A stretch of 41,745 nucleotides of DNA from a bacterium (GTDB taxonomy: Bacteria > Patescibacteriota > Minisyncoccia > Phycocordibacterales > UBA10002): positions 1 through 41,745 of the forward strand of contig JAUYPY010000030.1 of the NCBI GenBank assembly GCA_030697445.1. The letters run 5' to 3'. A program made the position numbers and the translations under genes. The notes below the pieces were generated by a model that searched no databases, was not told the origin of the DNA, and was given only the letters and a program-made list of their open reading frames with translations. How positions within the stretch are numbered: the stretch's first letter is position 1; each line of letters opens with the position of its first letter. Shown here in pieces: positions 25,350-33,651 of this stretch.

Positions 25350-26135
25350 TTAAGTGTTAGTTGCGTTGCTTTCAGCGCGACGAATGACATTGAGGTTCTG
25401 GTTAAAGAGATGTGTTACCCATATCTGTTTTTCGTCGAGCTGTTCGGCAAGTACTTTCTCGCCGAATTGCCTTACCAGGTAGGCAAAGATGAAGAGCGCT
25501 CTATCGTCAATCCATTGGTTGACCTCTCTGACAATTGGAGCATAGTAATGCTGCACAAAAGCGCGTTTATTTTTCGGCCACGGTTCGTGGCTCGCCACAA
25601 ATCGCTTTTCTTCTGCTTTTCCCCAGCGTTTATGTTCATTGAGATGTCCTTGCTGGGCAATAACTGAGAAGAGTATACAGCGCAATACATCACTGCAATC
25701 GGCTTGTGCCGCCATTGCGGCATAAGAACTCTCAAAACGAAACATAATACGAATTACTTGTACGGCTTCCTCATACATTTTTCCGGTATCATCATCAAAG
25801 AAAACCCCGTCTACGCTGTAGATTGACCAACCCTTAAAGGGTGATTTATACATCTCAATGCGCTTCTCCGCTTCCGCAATAGAAACCGGAGTTTTTACCC
25901 TCCGTACTTTCGTGTAGTCATCAGGGTCAAAGAGTGCTGGGTAGTCCTTAAACTCATCGAGAAGCGCCTCGTTATTCACACCGATTGTGAGATAGTCCTT
26001 CACATGAGCCTCTTTATAACCATCCCTCAACGCACCGAAGATAGTGCCTTGATACGCGGCGTGTTTGGGAAAGTAGATTTCAGAGAAGATGCTCTGCTCG
26101 CTCCGAGCAAAGACATACCGTGTTTTTTCAAGCAT
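25350..26135 (-). CDS. Hypothetical protein (261 aa)
   Basis: Not recognised. A soluble, charged, helical protein beginning MLEKTRYVFARSEQSIFSEI. Features include SPFKGWSIYSVDGVFFDDDTG, an Asp-rich loop near 110-125, and FRFESSYAAMAAQADCSDVL. No signal or TM segment. An open frame continues to 26171, but CAAAGGAAG sits six bases before the ATG at 26135. It shares the AAAGGA-type ribosome binding site with its downstream neighbour. Confidence 0.6.
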   Translation of the reverse strand: MLEKTRYVFARSEQSIFSEIYFPKHAAYQGTIFGALRDGYKEAHVKDYLTIGVNNEALLDEFKDYPALFDPDDYTKVRRVKTPVSIAEAEKRIEMYKSPFKGWSIYSVDGVFFDDDTGKMYEEAVQVIRIMFRFESSYAAMAAQADCSDVLRCILFSVIAQQGHLNEHKRWGKAEEKRFVASHEPWPKNKRAFVQHYYAPIVREVNQWIDDRALFIFAYLVRQFGEKVLAEQLDEKQIWVTHLFNQNLNVIRRAESNATNT

Positions 26136-26210
26136 AACGCTTCCTTTGTTTGTGTGTAGTTTGTTTGTCAATGACCGAACTAAATGCTTTATACACTATA
26201 TTGTAGAAAA

Positions 26211-26242
26211 AAGCAAAACTCCGCTTAAGCGGAGTTTTGCTT
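26211..26242 (-). terminator. Terminator: perfect 32-bp palindrome
   Basis: AAGCAAAACTCCGCTT and its exact complement, followed by T residues on the minus strand. It ends the 161-aa gene. The remaining ~110 bases to 26354 hold nothing firm. Confidence 0.75.
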
Positions 26243-26354
26243 TGCATAAGCCCACAATTCACCATACTTTGTACAATCTTTTAAGCTCTGCAATTGTGCC
26301 TTCTATCCATCAATTGTTCCTCCCGATCTCTGAGATCGATTAGGCTGACGCTTC

Positions 26355-26840
26355 TTAATGTTCTGGATAAACAAAATCATATTTACCCGTCCGTATTCGA
26401 TGAACTATGCTTTCAGGAGATACAACAACACCAATCTCTGTATTCAGATGCCGGAGATCCTCCCTTCCCACTTTGGAAAAAGGATCGTTGACCTTCCAGA
26501 CATGCCACTGTTCGGACACCTTAATTGCCGGGTTGCCATAGTCATTTGTATTACGAAAAAGCACTTGAGGATGCTCCACTTGCGATACGGTCCCAACTTT
26601 CTTCCAATACCGCAGTTTGAGGCCAATCTTAATAAATGTATGAGCGTAAAATGCGACATCCCCTTTTGCGACCTGGTTTAGATTGACTTTGCCAGTATAT
26701 GGCGTCTTGAAAACCCGAATCACCTGACTGTTCAACTGCGTTAAGTCATTACCTAGATATTGAAAATACTTGATACTGGAATCTTCCATTTCCACTGCGA
26801 AACAATCGCCCAATGTTATCTTTGTTTGTGATGCGCTCAT
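26355..26840 (-). CDS. Hypothetical protein, weak resemblance to Imm26-type immunity proteins
   Basis: A 161-residue soluble beta-rich protein. The start KITLGDCFAVEMEDSSIKYF resembles the 'GDvfaipLeDG.Y.fgqv' opening of Imm26/Imm-like SH3-type domains, and the frame continues with QYLGNDLTQLNSQVIRVF and an extended DPFSKVGREDLRHLNTEIGV. No toxin gene is seen next to it, so the immunity role is a guess. It has its own terminator. Confidence 0.45.
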   Translation of the reverse strand: MSASQTKITLGDCFAVEMEDSSIKYFQYLGNDLTQLNSQVIRVFKTPYTGKVNLNQVAKGDVAFYAHTFIKIGLKLRYWKKVGTVSQVEHPQVLFRNTNDYGNPAIKVSEQWHVWKVNDPFSKVGREDLRHLNTEIGVVVSPESIVHRIRTGKYDFVYPEH

Positions 26841-26934
26841 TGAATTAAGGACCTCTCGCTACCCCTCAAGTAGGACAGAAGCGGTTACTGACGAATAATA
26901 CTCCCGCGGACTCCGAAAGCCAATGCCCTGTGCA

Positions 26935-27795
26935 TTACTTCCGCAACTGCATCGTCTCGCCGTCGGAAATAAATACGACCGTGCCGCGTTCGTAGGTGCC
27001 GAGCACCGGCACATCAAACCGCGTGAGGCGCTCCAATACTTCGGTGTGCGGGTGCCCATAGCGATTGTCTTTGCTTGCAGAAATAACCGCAAACAGCGGA
27101 GAGGCAAAACCAAGGAGCGCATCGCCGGTTGATGTCTTTGAACCGTGGTGTCCGGCTTTCAGTACATCCACATCAAGCTGTTTTCCATCAATGTGCGAAA
27201 GATAATTCTCAACCGCTTCAGTGGTATCGCCGGTAAACAAAAAAGAAGTGGCGCCGTACGAAAGTTTTGCGACCACAGAACCCTCGTTTGGATTTAAGCC
27301 GGGCACATCTCTGTCGGGAAAAAGAATTTCAAGAACCGCGCCTCCGCCGAGTTGTATCACTTGTCCACGGCGTGCAAGAAGTTTTTTCGCGCCCTCTGCT
27401 TCAACGAGTTTTTCAAATGCCGGATACTCGGCGGAGGCGCCAACCGTCCCCGGCTCCATCACGGCGCCTACTTTGTATGCGCGGATCACATCCAAAAACC
27501 CCGCGAAGTGGTCTTTGTCTGGGTTTGTCACCACCAACATATCAATCGAGCGGTCATAAAACGGCATCATCTTACCAAGTTGGCGCAAAACGCTTTTGTC
27601 AGGCCCTCCATCAATCAAAATCTGACTCCCCGTCGGGGATTCAATAAAAATCGCATCCCCTTGCCCCACATCCAAAAACGCCACGGTCAGTTTTCCTCCC
27701 CTGTCCTCCGACGACACCGCGTACCAAATCAAAATAGTTGCCGCAAAAAGCATCCCCAAAATCCACCAGTGCAGGTGCGCTCGCATTTTTTGCAT
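26935..27795 (-). CDS. ComEC-type metallo-beta-lactamase domain protein
   Basis: A 286-residue protein: N-terminal anchor (about 9-27), then the MBL-fold domain normally fused to the ComEC channel. Motifs: FLDVGQGDAIFIESP, LIDGGPD, VVTNPDKDHFAG (the usual SHxDxDH has Asn in place of the first His), FLFTGDTTEAVEN, VDVLKAGHHGSKTST, and the C-terminal GHPHTEVLERL. In other bacteria this domain degrades the non-transported strand or lies on the outer face of the DNA uptake channel. The channel part is encoded separately at 28361-29818, on the same strand with sod in between. Confidence 0.85.
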   Translation of the reverse strand: MQKMRAHLHWWILGMLFAATILIWYAVSSEDRGGKLTVAFLDVGQGDAIFIESPTGSQILIDGGPDKSVLRQLGKMMPFYDRSIDMLVVTNPDKDHFAGFLDVIRAYKVGAVMEPGTVGASAEYPAFEKLVEAEGAKKLLARRGQVIQLGGGAVLEILFPDRDVPGLNPNEGSVVAKLSYGATSFLFTGDTTEAVENYLSHIDGKQLDVDVLKAGHHGSKTSTGDALLGFASPLFAVISASKDNRYGHPHTEVLERLTRFDVPVLGTYERGTVVFISDGETMQLRK

Positions 27796-27800
27796 ATGCG

Positions 27801-27808
27801 ATTATAAT
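27801..27808. promoter_or_regulatory. Shared palindromic -10 box of sod and the MBL gene
   Basis: ATTATAAT reads TATAAT on both strands (plus 27803-27808, minus 27806-27801). The start codons lie 8 and 5 bases away, so both mRNAs would be almost leaderless, and only one polymerase can use the site at a time. Confidence 0.6.
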
Positions 27809-27816
27809 ATACCTAT

Positions 27817-28410
27817 ATGTTCATCGAACAAAAATTTAATATTCCTCCCCTCAATGGAATCTCGCAGAAGACGGTAGAGGAACACTTGAAACTCTACGCG
27901 GGATATGTGAAGCATGCGAATTTGGTGTTGGAAAAAATAAAAGAGTTGAAACATGATGTCGAAAAGAATGCATATGCGCTTGCCGAAGTGAATCGTCGTT
28001 TCGGATTTGAGTTTAATGGGATGCGTAATCACGAGGTGTACTTCAGGAGTTTGGAGGGCGGTTCGACTACGCTCACCGCAAGTGGACCAGTTGCAAAAGC
28101 AATTGCCGAACGCTGGGGTTCGTTTGAAGTATGGCTCACGGAGTTCAAAGCAATAGCATTGACGCGCGGCATCGGCTGGGCGATGTTGTACTATGATCCT
28201 GTTTCAAAACAATTCTTGAATGCATGGGTAGACGAACAACACTTGGGGCAACTCCAGAACTGTTCGCTCATTCTTGGCCTTGATATGTGGGAACATTCTT
28301 TTGTATATGACTACCAACCTTCTGGTAAAAAACAATATGTTGAGGACTTTTTTGTAAACCTCAATTGGGAAGTGGTTGAGCAGAATTTTGCGGCCGCAAC
28401 TTCCAAATGA
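27817..28410 (+). CDS. sodA: Fe/Mn superoxide dismutase
   Basis: Converts superoxide to oxygen and peroxide. The 197 residues retain the four metal ligands: H23 (EEHLKLYAGYV), H72 (GMRNHEVYF), D156 and H160 (GLDMWEHSF). A nine-residue insertion, GGSTTLTAS at 81-89, is encoded by a repeat of the CTTCGACTACGCTCA family, directly after the second ligand helix. Whether Fe or Mn is used cannot be told. The 3' end overlaps comEC by 50 bases on the opposite strand. It has no ribosome binding site. Confidence 0.9.
   Translation: MFIEQKFNIPPLNGISQKTVEEHLKLYAGYVKHANLVLEKIKELKHDVEKNAYALAEVNRRFGFEFNGMRNHEVYFRSLEGGSTTLTASGPVAKAIAERWGSFEVWLTEFKAIALTRGIGWAMLYYDPVSKQFLNAWVDEQHLGQLQNCSLILGLDMWEHSFVYDYQPSGKKQYVEDFFVNLNWEVVEQNFAAATSK
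28056..28083. repeat. In-frame repeat in sod
   Basis: GGTTCGACTACGCTCACC core, encoding GGSTTLTAS. Confidence 0.6.
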
Positions 28411-29818
28411 CAAAACCGTACGCGCCGTACCAAAACACGACTAGCCAGAGCGGAAACGAAGCGAGCGCGATTGCCGCGAACGGCAATCGCACGAACCATT
28501 CAACAATCGCGAGCTCGTATGCGAGGAGCGCGTAGGCAATCCATGCAAACGGCAGTGCGAATATAGTCGTAATGAACCCGACAATTCCCGCCAGAAATCC
28601 GAAAAGCATCGTTAGCGGAATCGCCGCGAGAATAAGAAGATTGACCGGAAGCGATACTAGGGAAAGAATTCCTGTTTTGTATAAAAGAAAAGGAAGAACA
28701 AAGAGTTGGGTTGCAATGGTCGCCACCACAATTTCGCGTATTCTGTATTTTTCCGTTATCCACTTCACTTTCGGCTCAATCAAAGGTGAGAAATAAATCA
28801 GCCCGACCGTTGCGAGAAAAGAAAGTTGAAATGAAACATCAAAGACCAAAATCTTCGGGTTGTGAAGCAACATAAAAAAGCCGGCGACGAGAAGTGCCCG
28901 TGTCACGGCATACATTCTTCCTGTTGAACGCGCTAGAATTACGAGGAGCGCCATAATCGTCGCGCGTACAACTGTTGCAGATGCGCCGACCATCAGCGCG
29001 AAGAGAATCATCGCTCCAGCCGCAACGACAAGCCGGAGGTCTTTGCGCAGGCGCGAGAAGAGCCATTCAATAAAGTAGGCGATAATCGTGATGTTGTAGC
29101 CGGACAGCACGACAATGTGAATCACCCCCACTGTTCGGAAATCGTCAAGAAGTTTTTTCCCGAGCGACTGCTTTGCACCAACCACGAGCCCGCCCAAGAG
29201 CGCCGCGTGAGGTTGCGGTATAAGGCGATTTATATTACCGATAAATGCGCGTTTGAACGCGAACAATTTTTCTACGACCCAATTCCCTTCTCCATGCGCA
29301 ATAAGTTCAATGTGTGGCTTAAACATTTCATAATAAATGCCGTCTTTCGCCAGATGCGACACATAATCCACTTCGCGGAGCGTTGTTTCATCCGTAAAGT
29401 TTCTTGGCTTCTCTAATTTTCCGTTGATTGAAACGCGGTCGCCGTATGCATACTTCGGTTCTCTATTTGTGGTAACAAGAATCTTTGTTTGTTCTATCGC
29501 AACAATAAGTCGAGTTACGCTCTCGCGCTCGTCCGGCTCGTCAACAACGAACCCATCAATCTCAATTGATTGTCCTATATGAACATCAAGCGCGCTTCGC
29601 GGACCATTCCTATCTGCAAGGTCATAGCGAAACATCCCAAGCCCCGCGGCAAAAAGAAAAATGGCAAAAAGTACTGTTTTGCGTTCTGCCAAAAATAAAA
29701 TTCCTCCGAGCAAAACAAAAAACAGCGCGAAACCTGCACCAAAATTAACAAACGACCGCAGAAAAATCCCAGCGACAAACCCACCTAATACTGCATACAA
29801 ATATGAATCACGAGACAT
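28361..29818 (-). CDS. comEC: ComEC/Rec2 DNA uptake channel, without MBL domain
   Basis: The membrane channel that brings single-stranded DNA into the cytoplasm during natural transformation. The 485 residues have about 10-11 TM helices, an N-terminal OB-like domain (about 85-150, IEIDGFVVDEPDERESVT), and the Competence domain with GGLVVGAKQSLGKKLL, VIHIVVLSGYNI and the FDVSFQLSFLATVGLI motif. The C-terminal MBL domain is absent and encoded by a separate gene. It overlaps rnhA by 11 bases. With the type IV pilus genes further right, this suggests natural competence. Confidence 0.9.
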   Translation of the reverse strand: MSRDSYLYAVLGGFVAGIFLRSFVNFGAGFALFFVLLGGILFLAERKTVLFAIFLFAAGLGMFRYDLADRNGPRSALDVHIGQSIEIDGFVVDEPDERESVTRLIVAIEQTKILVTTNREPKYAYGDRVSINGKLEKPRNFTDETTLREVDYVSHLAKDGIYYEMFKPHIELIAHGEGNWVVEKLFAFKRAFIGNINRLIPQPHAALLGGLVVGAKQSLGKKLLDDFRTVGVIHIVVLSGYNITIIAYFIEWLFSRLRKDLRLVVAAGAMILFALMVGASATVVRATIMALLVILARSTGRMYAVTRALLVAGFFMLLHNPKILVFDVSFQLSFLATVGLIYFSPLIEPKVKWITEKYRIREIVVATIATQLFVLPFLLYKTGILSLVSLPVNLLILAAIPLTMLFGFLAGIVGFITTIFALPFAWIAYALLAYELAIVEWFVRLPFAAIALASFPLWLVVFWYGAYGFVIWKLRPQNSAQPLPN

Positions 29819-30314
29819 TCAAGATATTTCTTATGCTGTAATTCTCAAGAATACCAGAATAGAGTTTTAGTGGTTCATTATCGGCAAATGCGGTTGCGAT
29901 TTCATCGCACCGCTCGTTACCCACGATTCCCTTGTGTCCATCAATTCTTTTCCATTGAATTTCTTTTCCATCTGCGGCAGAAAGCAGCCGTTCCCACAAA
30001 TCCTGATTTTCCACTGGCTTTTTGTTTGCGGTTTTCCAACCATTTCTTTGCCACCTTTCTATCCACTCGGTCATACCAAGCACAACATAATTAGAATCCG
30101 CATAAAGTGTGATATTTTTGGCTTCTGTTCCCGAAAGATATTCAAGGGAGGCAATCGCGCCCATAAGTTCCATTCTATTATTCGTTGTGTGAGCTTCTCT
30201 TCCGCCAAGCTCGGAAACTTTATCGCCAAAGATAACAATCGCGCCGAACCCGCCCGGTCCAGGATTCCCCCGCGCCGCCCCGTCGGTGAAGATGACTATT
30301 GATTTATGATTCAT
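29808..30314 (-). CDS. rnhA: Ribonuclease HI
   Basis: Degrades RNA in RNA-DNA hybrids. The 168 residues have FTDGAARGNPGPGGFGA (catalytic Asp11), NNRMELMGAI (catalytic Glu), YADSNYVVLGM (catalytic Asp) and the fourth acid in VGNERCDEIA, preceded by the handle region WQRNGWKTANKKPV. Standard length. The final 16 residues lie over a degenerate copy of the 28-bp palindrome. The TATAAT box (30324-30329) lies nine bases before the ATG; the mRNA is nearly leaderless. Confidence 0.95.
   Translation of the reverse strand: MNHKSIVIFTDGAARGNPGPGGFGAIVIFGDKVSELGGREAHTTNNRMELMGAIASLEYLSGTEAKNITLYADSNYVVLGMTEWIERWQRNGWKTANKKPVENQDLWERLLSAADGKEIQWKRIDGHKGIVGNERCDEIATAFADNEPLKLYSGILENYSIRNILNVS
29833..29860. 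promoter_or_regulatory. Degenerate copy of the 28-bp palindrome in rnhA
   Basis: Core TTCTCAAGAA (29842-29851) and right arm TACCAGAAT match the family at 5.5-6.4 kb; the left arm is poorly preserved. It lies at the rnhA/comEC junction. Confidence 0.4.
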
Positions 30315-30338
30315 AGCGATATAATTATAGCACCCGCC

Positions 30339-32099
30339 TCATCGGCGGGTCGCCGAAGAGGCGACAATATCAACAATCCGGAGCCGAAGCTCGGGGCGGT
30401 TTCCGAACGACGAGTTTTCAAGGTGCGCGAGCAGATTTATGTTCTGCCCGTGCGCAATGCCGCCAAAATCCTCCGGTTTTGCAACAAACTTCACCGCAGA
30501 CCCGCGCTCGCCGGTTGATTTCACAAACATAAGTTTCAGGTGCTGTCTTTCTTTCCCAATTAATTCGACTGCGCCGACCGCAACCTGCTCAAACAAAAAA
30601 AGCGGCTTCGGATTCCCGACCCCGAACGGCGCGAGTTTGACAATGTCGTTCCACAGAACCGAATTCACTTCATCTATACTGATGCGCGCATCTACTGCGT
30701 ATCGCGGCTCCGCTTCGCGGCTCAAACCTGCCCGCCGATTGGCAGGCGGGCGCACTTTCTCGTATGCGCGCTCCAATTCGCTTTCTAATAAATGCACTTT
30801 TTCCAGCACAATAGAAAATCCGCCCGCTTCTTTATGCCCGCCAAAATCAGAAAACACGGAGCGCGCTTCCTGCATTAAGAGCGACAAATCAACGCTTCCG
30901 TCCGAGCGGCACGAACCTTTCAGGTTCGTGCCGCCTTCCCTCCCCCACACAAAAACGGGCTTTTGATAATCTGCAACTAGTGTATTCGCCACCAAGCCAA
31001 GAAGCGCGGGTCTCCAGTTCGGGTTCCCCGCAACCACTACTTTCGGCGCCTGCCCTGAACTTGTTGAAGGGTGCTGTTCCGCTACAATCTTACGCACTTC
31101 TTTCACAAGCGACGCCACAGTTCCCTTGCGCTCATTATTAATATGATTCAAATGTTTCGCGAGCGTTCCTGCTTCCGCCGCGTCAGTCGTTGCCAACAAA
31201 CGAAAGGCATCCATCGGCACGCCCATGCGCGATGCGGCGTTTATGCGCGGTGTAATCATAAAACCAATATCGTCTTCTGTTAGATCGCCCCTATTTATGC
31301 GAAGTTCTTGCAACAACTGCCCAAGCCCAATGCGCGGTGATCGGCGCAATACCTTCAATCCGAAATGCGCAAAAACGCGATTTTCTCCGGTAAGCGGTAC
31401 CATATCGGAAAGCGTTGCAATACCGACCATATCTAACAACCACTTTTCCCAACCCGACGAGAGTCGGGTTGCACCGAGCGAAGTCGAGGGGCTCAATGAT
31501 AACTTCTTCACCAGCGCCTGTACCAGCTTAAAGACCACACCGCTTCCGCAGAGCATTTTTTCAGGATAGTGACAGTCCGATTGTTTTGGATTTAAAATTG
31601 CAAACGCCGGTGGAACAGATTCGCCCAACAAGTGGTGGTCGGTGATAATCACCTCAAGTCCGAGTTCGTTCGCATGCGCAACTTCTTCCGCATCAGTAAT
31701 ACCGCAGTCTATTGTAATGAGAAGCCGCGCGCCGCGCTTTGCCAGTTCCTCAATCGCGCCATTGTTTAATCCAAAACCCTCACCGTGCCGGTCTGGAATA
31801 TAATTCTCAAAATTCACATATCCTATTTTCTTAAAAAAATCGTGGAGTACGACTGCACCCGGAATTCCATCCGCATCATAGTCGCTAAAAATCGCAATTC
31901 GTTCGTTATTCTGAATCGCCCGCAAAATTCGCTCCACCACCTTCTCCATATTTTTCATCAAAAACGGGTCATGCGTATGTTTTTCATAATCAGGATTTAA
32001 AAACTTCTCTGTATCTTCTTGTGATTCAATCCCACGATGAAAAAGCAAATGCTCAACAAGATTTTCTTTCTTTCTTTCCCGCACCGCATAGTTTTTCAT
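30339..32099 (-). CDS. recJ: Single-stranded-DNA-specific exonuclease RecJ
   Basis: A 5'-3' ssDNA exonuclease in recombination and mismatch repair. The 586 residues contain the DHH motifs FSDYDADGIPG (71-81), TIDCGITD (129-136), ITDHHLLGE (152-160), MVGIATLSDMVPL, and the DHHA1 motif SDFGGHKEAGGF, then an OB domain. At least four palindromic insertions are in frame: SPSTSLGATRLSSG, HPSTSSGQAPK, GGTNLKGSCRSDG, and RPPANRRAGLSREAE. It shares overlapping -10 sequence with the HIT gene. Confidence 0.95.
   Translation of the reverse strand: MKNYAVRERKKENLVEHLLFHRGIESQEDTEKFLNPDYEKHTHDPFLMKNMEKVVERILRAIQNNERIAIFSDYDADGIPGAVVLHDFFKKIGYVNFENYIPDRHGEGFGLNNGAIEELAKRGARLLITIDCGITDAEEVAHANELGLEVIITDHHLLGESVPPAFAILNPKQSDCHYPEKMLCGSGVVFKLVQALVKKLSLSPSTSLGATRLSSGWEKWLLDMVGIATLSDMVPLTGENRVFAHFGLKVLRRSPRIGLGQLLQELRINRGDLTEDDIGFMITPRINAASRMGVPMDAFRLLATTDAAEAGTLAKHLNHINNERKGTVASLVKEVRKIVAEQHPSTSSGQAPKVVVAGNPNWRPALLGLVANTLVADYQKPVFVWGREGGTNLKGSCRSDGSVDLSLLMQEARSVFSDFGGHKEAGGFSIVLEKVHLLESELERAYEKVRPPANRRAGLSREAEPRYAVDARISIDEVNSVLWNDIVKLAPFGVGNPKPLFLFEQVAVGAVELIGKERQHLKLMFVKSTGERGSAVKFVAKPEDFGGIAHGQNINLLAHLENSSFGNRPELRLRIVDIVASSATRR
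30703..30753. repeat. Palindromic insertion in recJ, 1
   Basis: Contains the hairpins CGCGGCTC..CGCGGCTC-like and CCTGCCCGCC/GGCGGGC; encodes RPPANRRAGLSREAEPR. Confidence 0.65.
30907..30931. repeat. Palindromic insertion in recJ, 2
   Basis: Ten-base arms GGCACGAACC / GGTTCGTGCC around TTTCA; encodes GGTNLKGSC. Confidence 0.7.
31051..31075. repeat. In-frame repeat in recJ (STSSGQA)
   Basis: CCCTGAACTTGTTGAAGGG; encodes HPSTSSGQAPK, a variant of the window's short repeat family. Confidence 0.6.
31451..31494. repeat. Palindromic insertion in recJ, 3
   Basis: AACCCGACGAGAGTCGGGTT hairpin joined to CCGAGCGAAGTCGAGGGG; encodes SPSTSLGATRLSSG between two DHH motifs. Confidence 0.7.
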
Positions 32100-32110
32100 T
32101 CGGACAGTTT

Positions 32111-32120
32111 AGCATATACT
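32111..32120. promoter_or_regulatory. Overlapping -10 boxes of recJ and the HIT gene
   Basis: AGCATATACT holds TATACT on the plus strand (32115-32120) and TATGCT on the minus strand (32116-32111). The HIT ATG at 32127 lies six bases past the box, and recJ's at 32099 lies eleven. The whole intergenic space is 27 bases. Confidence 0.6.
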
Positions 32121-32126
32121 GTATGA

Positions 32127-32540
32127 ATGACTTCCTGCATTTTCTGCAAAATTATTGCGAAAGGAGAAATACCTTCAACAGAAGTGTATGAAGACGACAA
32201 TGTGTACGCATTTCTAGACAACAGCCCATCAAGCATCGGCCATACCCTTGTGGTGCCTAAAAAACATTACGAAAACCTTTTTGATATTCCGGATGCAGAG
32301 CTCGGCATACTCGGCGCGCGCGTGAAAAAAGTTGCGCGCGCCGTAAAGGACGCGCTCAAGGCCGACGGCATCAACATTTCTATGAATAATGGCCGCGCAG
32401 CGGGGCAAGTGGTTTTTCACGCTCACATTCACATCATTCCACGATTTAACGATGATATTTTTTCACACGGAAAAGAGCGTAAACAATATCGTGACGGCGA
32501 AATGGTTGAGATTGCCTCCAAAATCCGGAAATCCTTCTAA
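32127..32540 (+). CDS. HIT (histidine triad) family hydrolase
   Basis: A 137-residue purine nucleoside phosphoramidase-type HIT protein. The motif is complete: H98-A-H100-I-H102-I-I. The N-terminal SCIFCKIIAKGEIPS carries the usual Cys pair C4/C7, which together with a distal His can bind zinc. Standard length for the HINT branch. The substrate is not predictable. An ATG four bases upstream is out of frame. The mRNA is predicted to start at the ATG. Confidence 0.93.
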   Translation: MTSCIFCKIIAKGEIPSTEVYEDDNVYAFLDNSPSSIGHTLVVPKKHYENLFDIPDAELGILGARVKKVARAVKDALKADGINISMNNGRAAGQVVFHAHIHIIPRFNDDIFSHGKERKQYRDGEMVEIASKIRKSF

Positions 32541-32543
32541 CTT

Positions 32544-32573
32544 AGCATTAAGATACGGCCGTATCTTAATGCT
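32544..32573. terminator. Perfect 30-bp palindrome between convergent genes
   Basis: AGCATTAAGATACGG and its exact complement, between the HIT stop and the pgk stop. Likely a bidirectional terminator although it lacks a T run. Confidence 0.6.
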
Positions 32574-32577
32574 GAAA

Positions 32578-33651
32578 TCATTTTTGCAGTGCTTCAATTC
32601 CCGGAAGCGTACCGGTAGCCAAAAATTCAAGCATCGCGCCGCCGCCCGTTGAGACAAACGAAAACTTGTCGTGGATGCCGAGCCGAGCAATCGCGGCGAG
32701 TGTGTCGCCGCCTCCGACAATCGTTTCTGCGCCGCTTTCGGCAAGCGCGCGCGCCACTCCTTCCGTGCCTGCAGTAAAACCGCGCTCGTATTCTCCAAGT
32801 GGCCCGTTCCACACTATCAACTTCGCCTCGCGCGCGCGCGCGCGAATGTCGGCAACGGTTCTCTCTCCCGCGTCCACAATTCTATCCTCGCTTCGCACGG
32901 CATCTTGTGGCGCACATAATTTTGAGTTATGCAACAAAACGCTCGGAAAAGCCGTCGCGGAAACAGATGAACTACCCACCGGCTCGCCACGCGCCTTAAG
33001 TACATCATTTGCAAGCACCCCTCCGATATATACCGTATCGGCAATAGAAAGAAATTTCTCAAGAAGCGGTAATTTTGTTTCCGTCTTTGCGCCTCCGAGT
33101 ATAAACAAAAACGGGTGCGCTGGAGAAAATGCTTTTGAGAGATTCTGCACTTCTTCTTCAAAAAGAAATCCTGCGTAATGGGGCAGAAACTTCGGTACGC
33201 CGACCACCGACGCATACGCGCGATGCGAGGCGGAAAATGCTTCGTTTACATACACATCCGCAAGCGATGCAAGTTTTTTTGCAAATGCTTCTTCGTTTTC
33301 TTTTTCGCCTTTTAATTGGCGGATGTTCTCCAATAAAACAAACGAGCCATTCTCCGTTTTTTCAAGCGCGGTTTTTGTTTCTTTAGTTGTTTTTGCAAAA
33401 ATGACTGGATACTGCTTCTTCAATTCTTCATACACCGGAACGAGCGAGTCATTTTCATTGGTTCTGTGCGATACAAGAAGCGTGCGTGCGCCGTTTTCTG
33501 CCAAAAAATCAAGTGTTTTTTTGCTGCGTGTAATGCGGTAGTCATCAACCATCTTTCCACCCTGTATCGGCACATTCAAATCAATTGCCAAAAATACGCG
33601 TTTCCCGCGTAGGTCTACGCACTCCCGAATCGTCTTAAAATTAAGCGTCAT
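32578..33651 (-). CDS. pgk: Phosphoglycerate kinase
   Basis: Glycolytic enzyme producing ATP from 1,3-bisphosphoglycerate. The 357-residue form, against about 390-415 in most bacteria, still has AIDLNVPIQGG, LVSHRTNEN, VLLENIRQLKGEKENEE, YVNEAFSASHRAYAS, LGGAKTETKLPLLEKF, VWNGPLGEYERGF and GGGDTLAAIARLG. The frame stays open for 88 codons upstream, but the ATG at 33651 fits the family and overlaps the tpiA stop by 11 bases. tpiA-pgk form an operon. Confidence 0.95.
   Translation of the reverse strand: MTLNFKTIRECVDLRGKRVFLAIDLNVPIQGGKMVDDYRITRSKKTLDFLAENGARTLLVSHRTNENDSLVPVYEELKKQYPVIFAKTTKETKTALEKTENGSFVLLENIRQLKGEKENEEAFAKKLASLADVYVNEAFSASHRAYASVVGVPKFLPHYAGFLFEEEVQNLSKAFSPAHPFLFILGGAKTETKLPLLEKFLSIADTVYIGGVLANDVLKARGEPVGSSSVSATAFPSVLLHNSKLCAPQDAVRSEDRIVDAGERTVADIRARAREAKLIVWNGPLGEYERGFTAGTEGVARALAESGAETIVGGGDTLAAIARLGIHDKFSFVSTGGGAMLEFLATGTLPGIEALQK

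Noticed and set aside
26250..26354. Nine-codon frame after GGGAGGA at about 26300 (minus strand)
   Set aside because: Too short to support; the ribosome-binding-like match may be chance.
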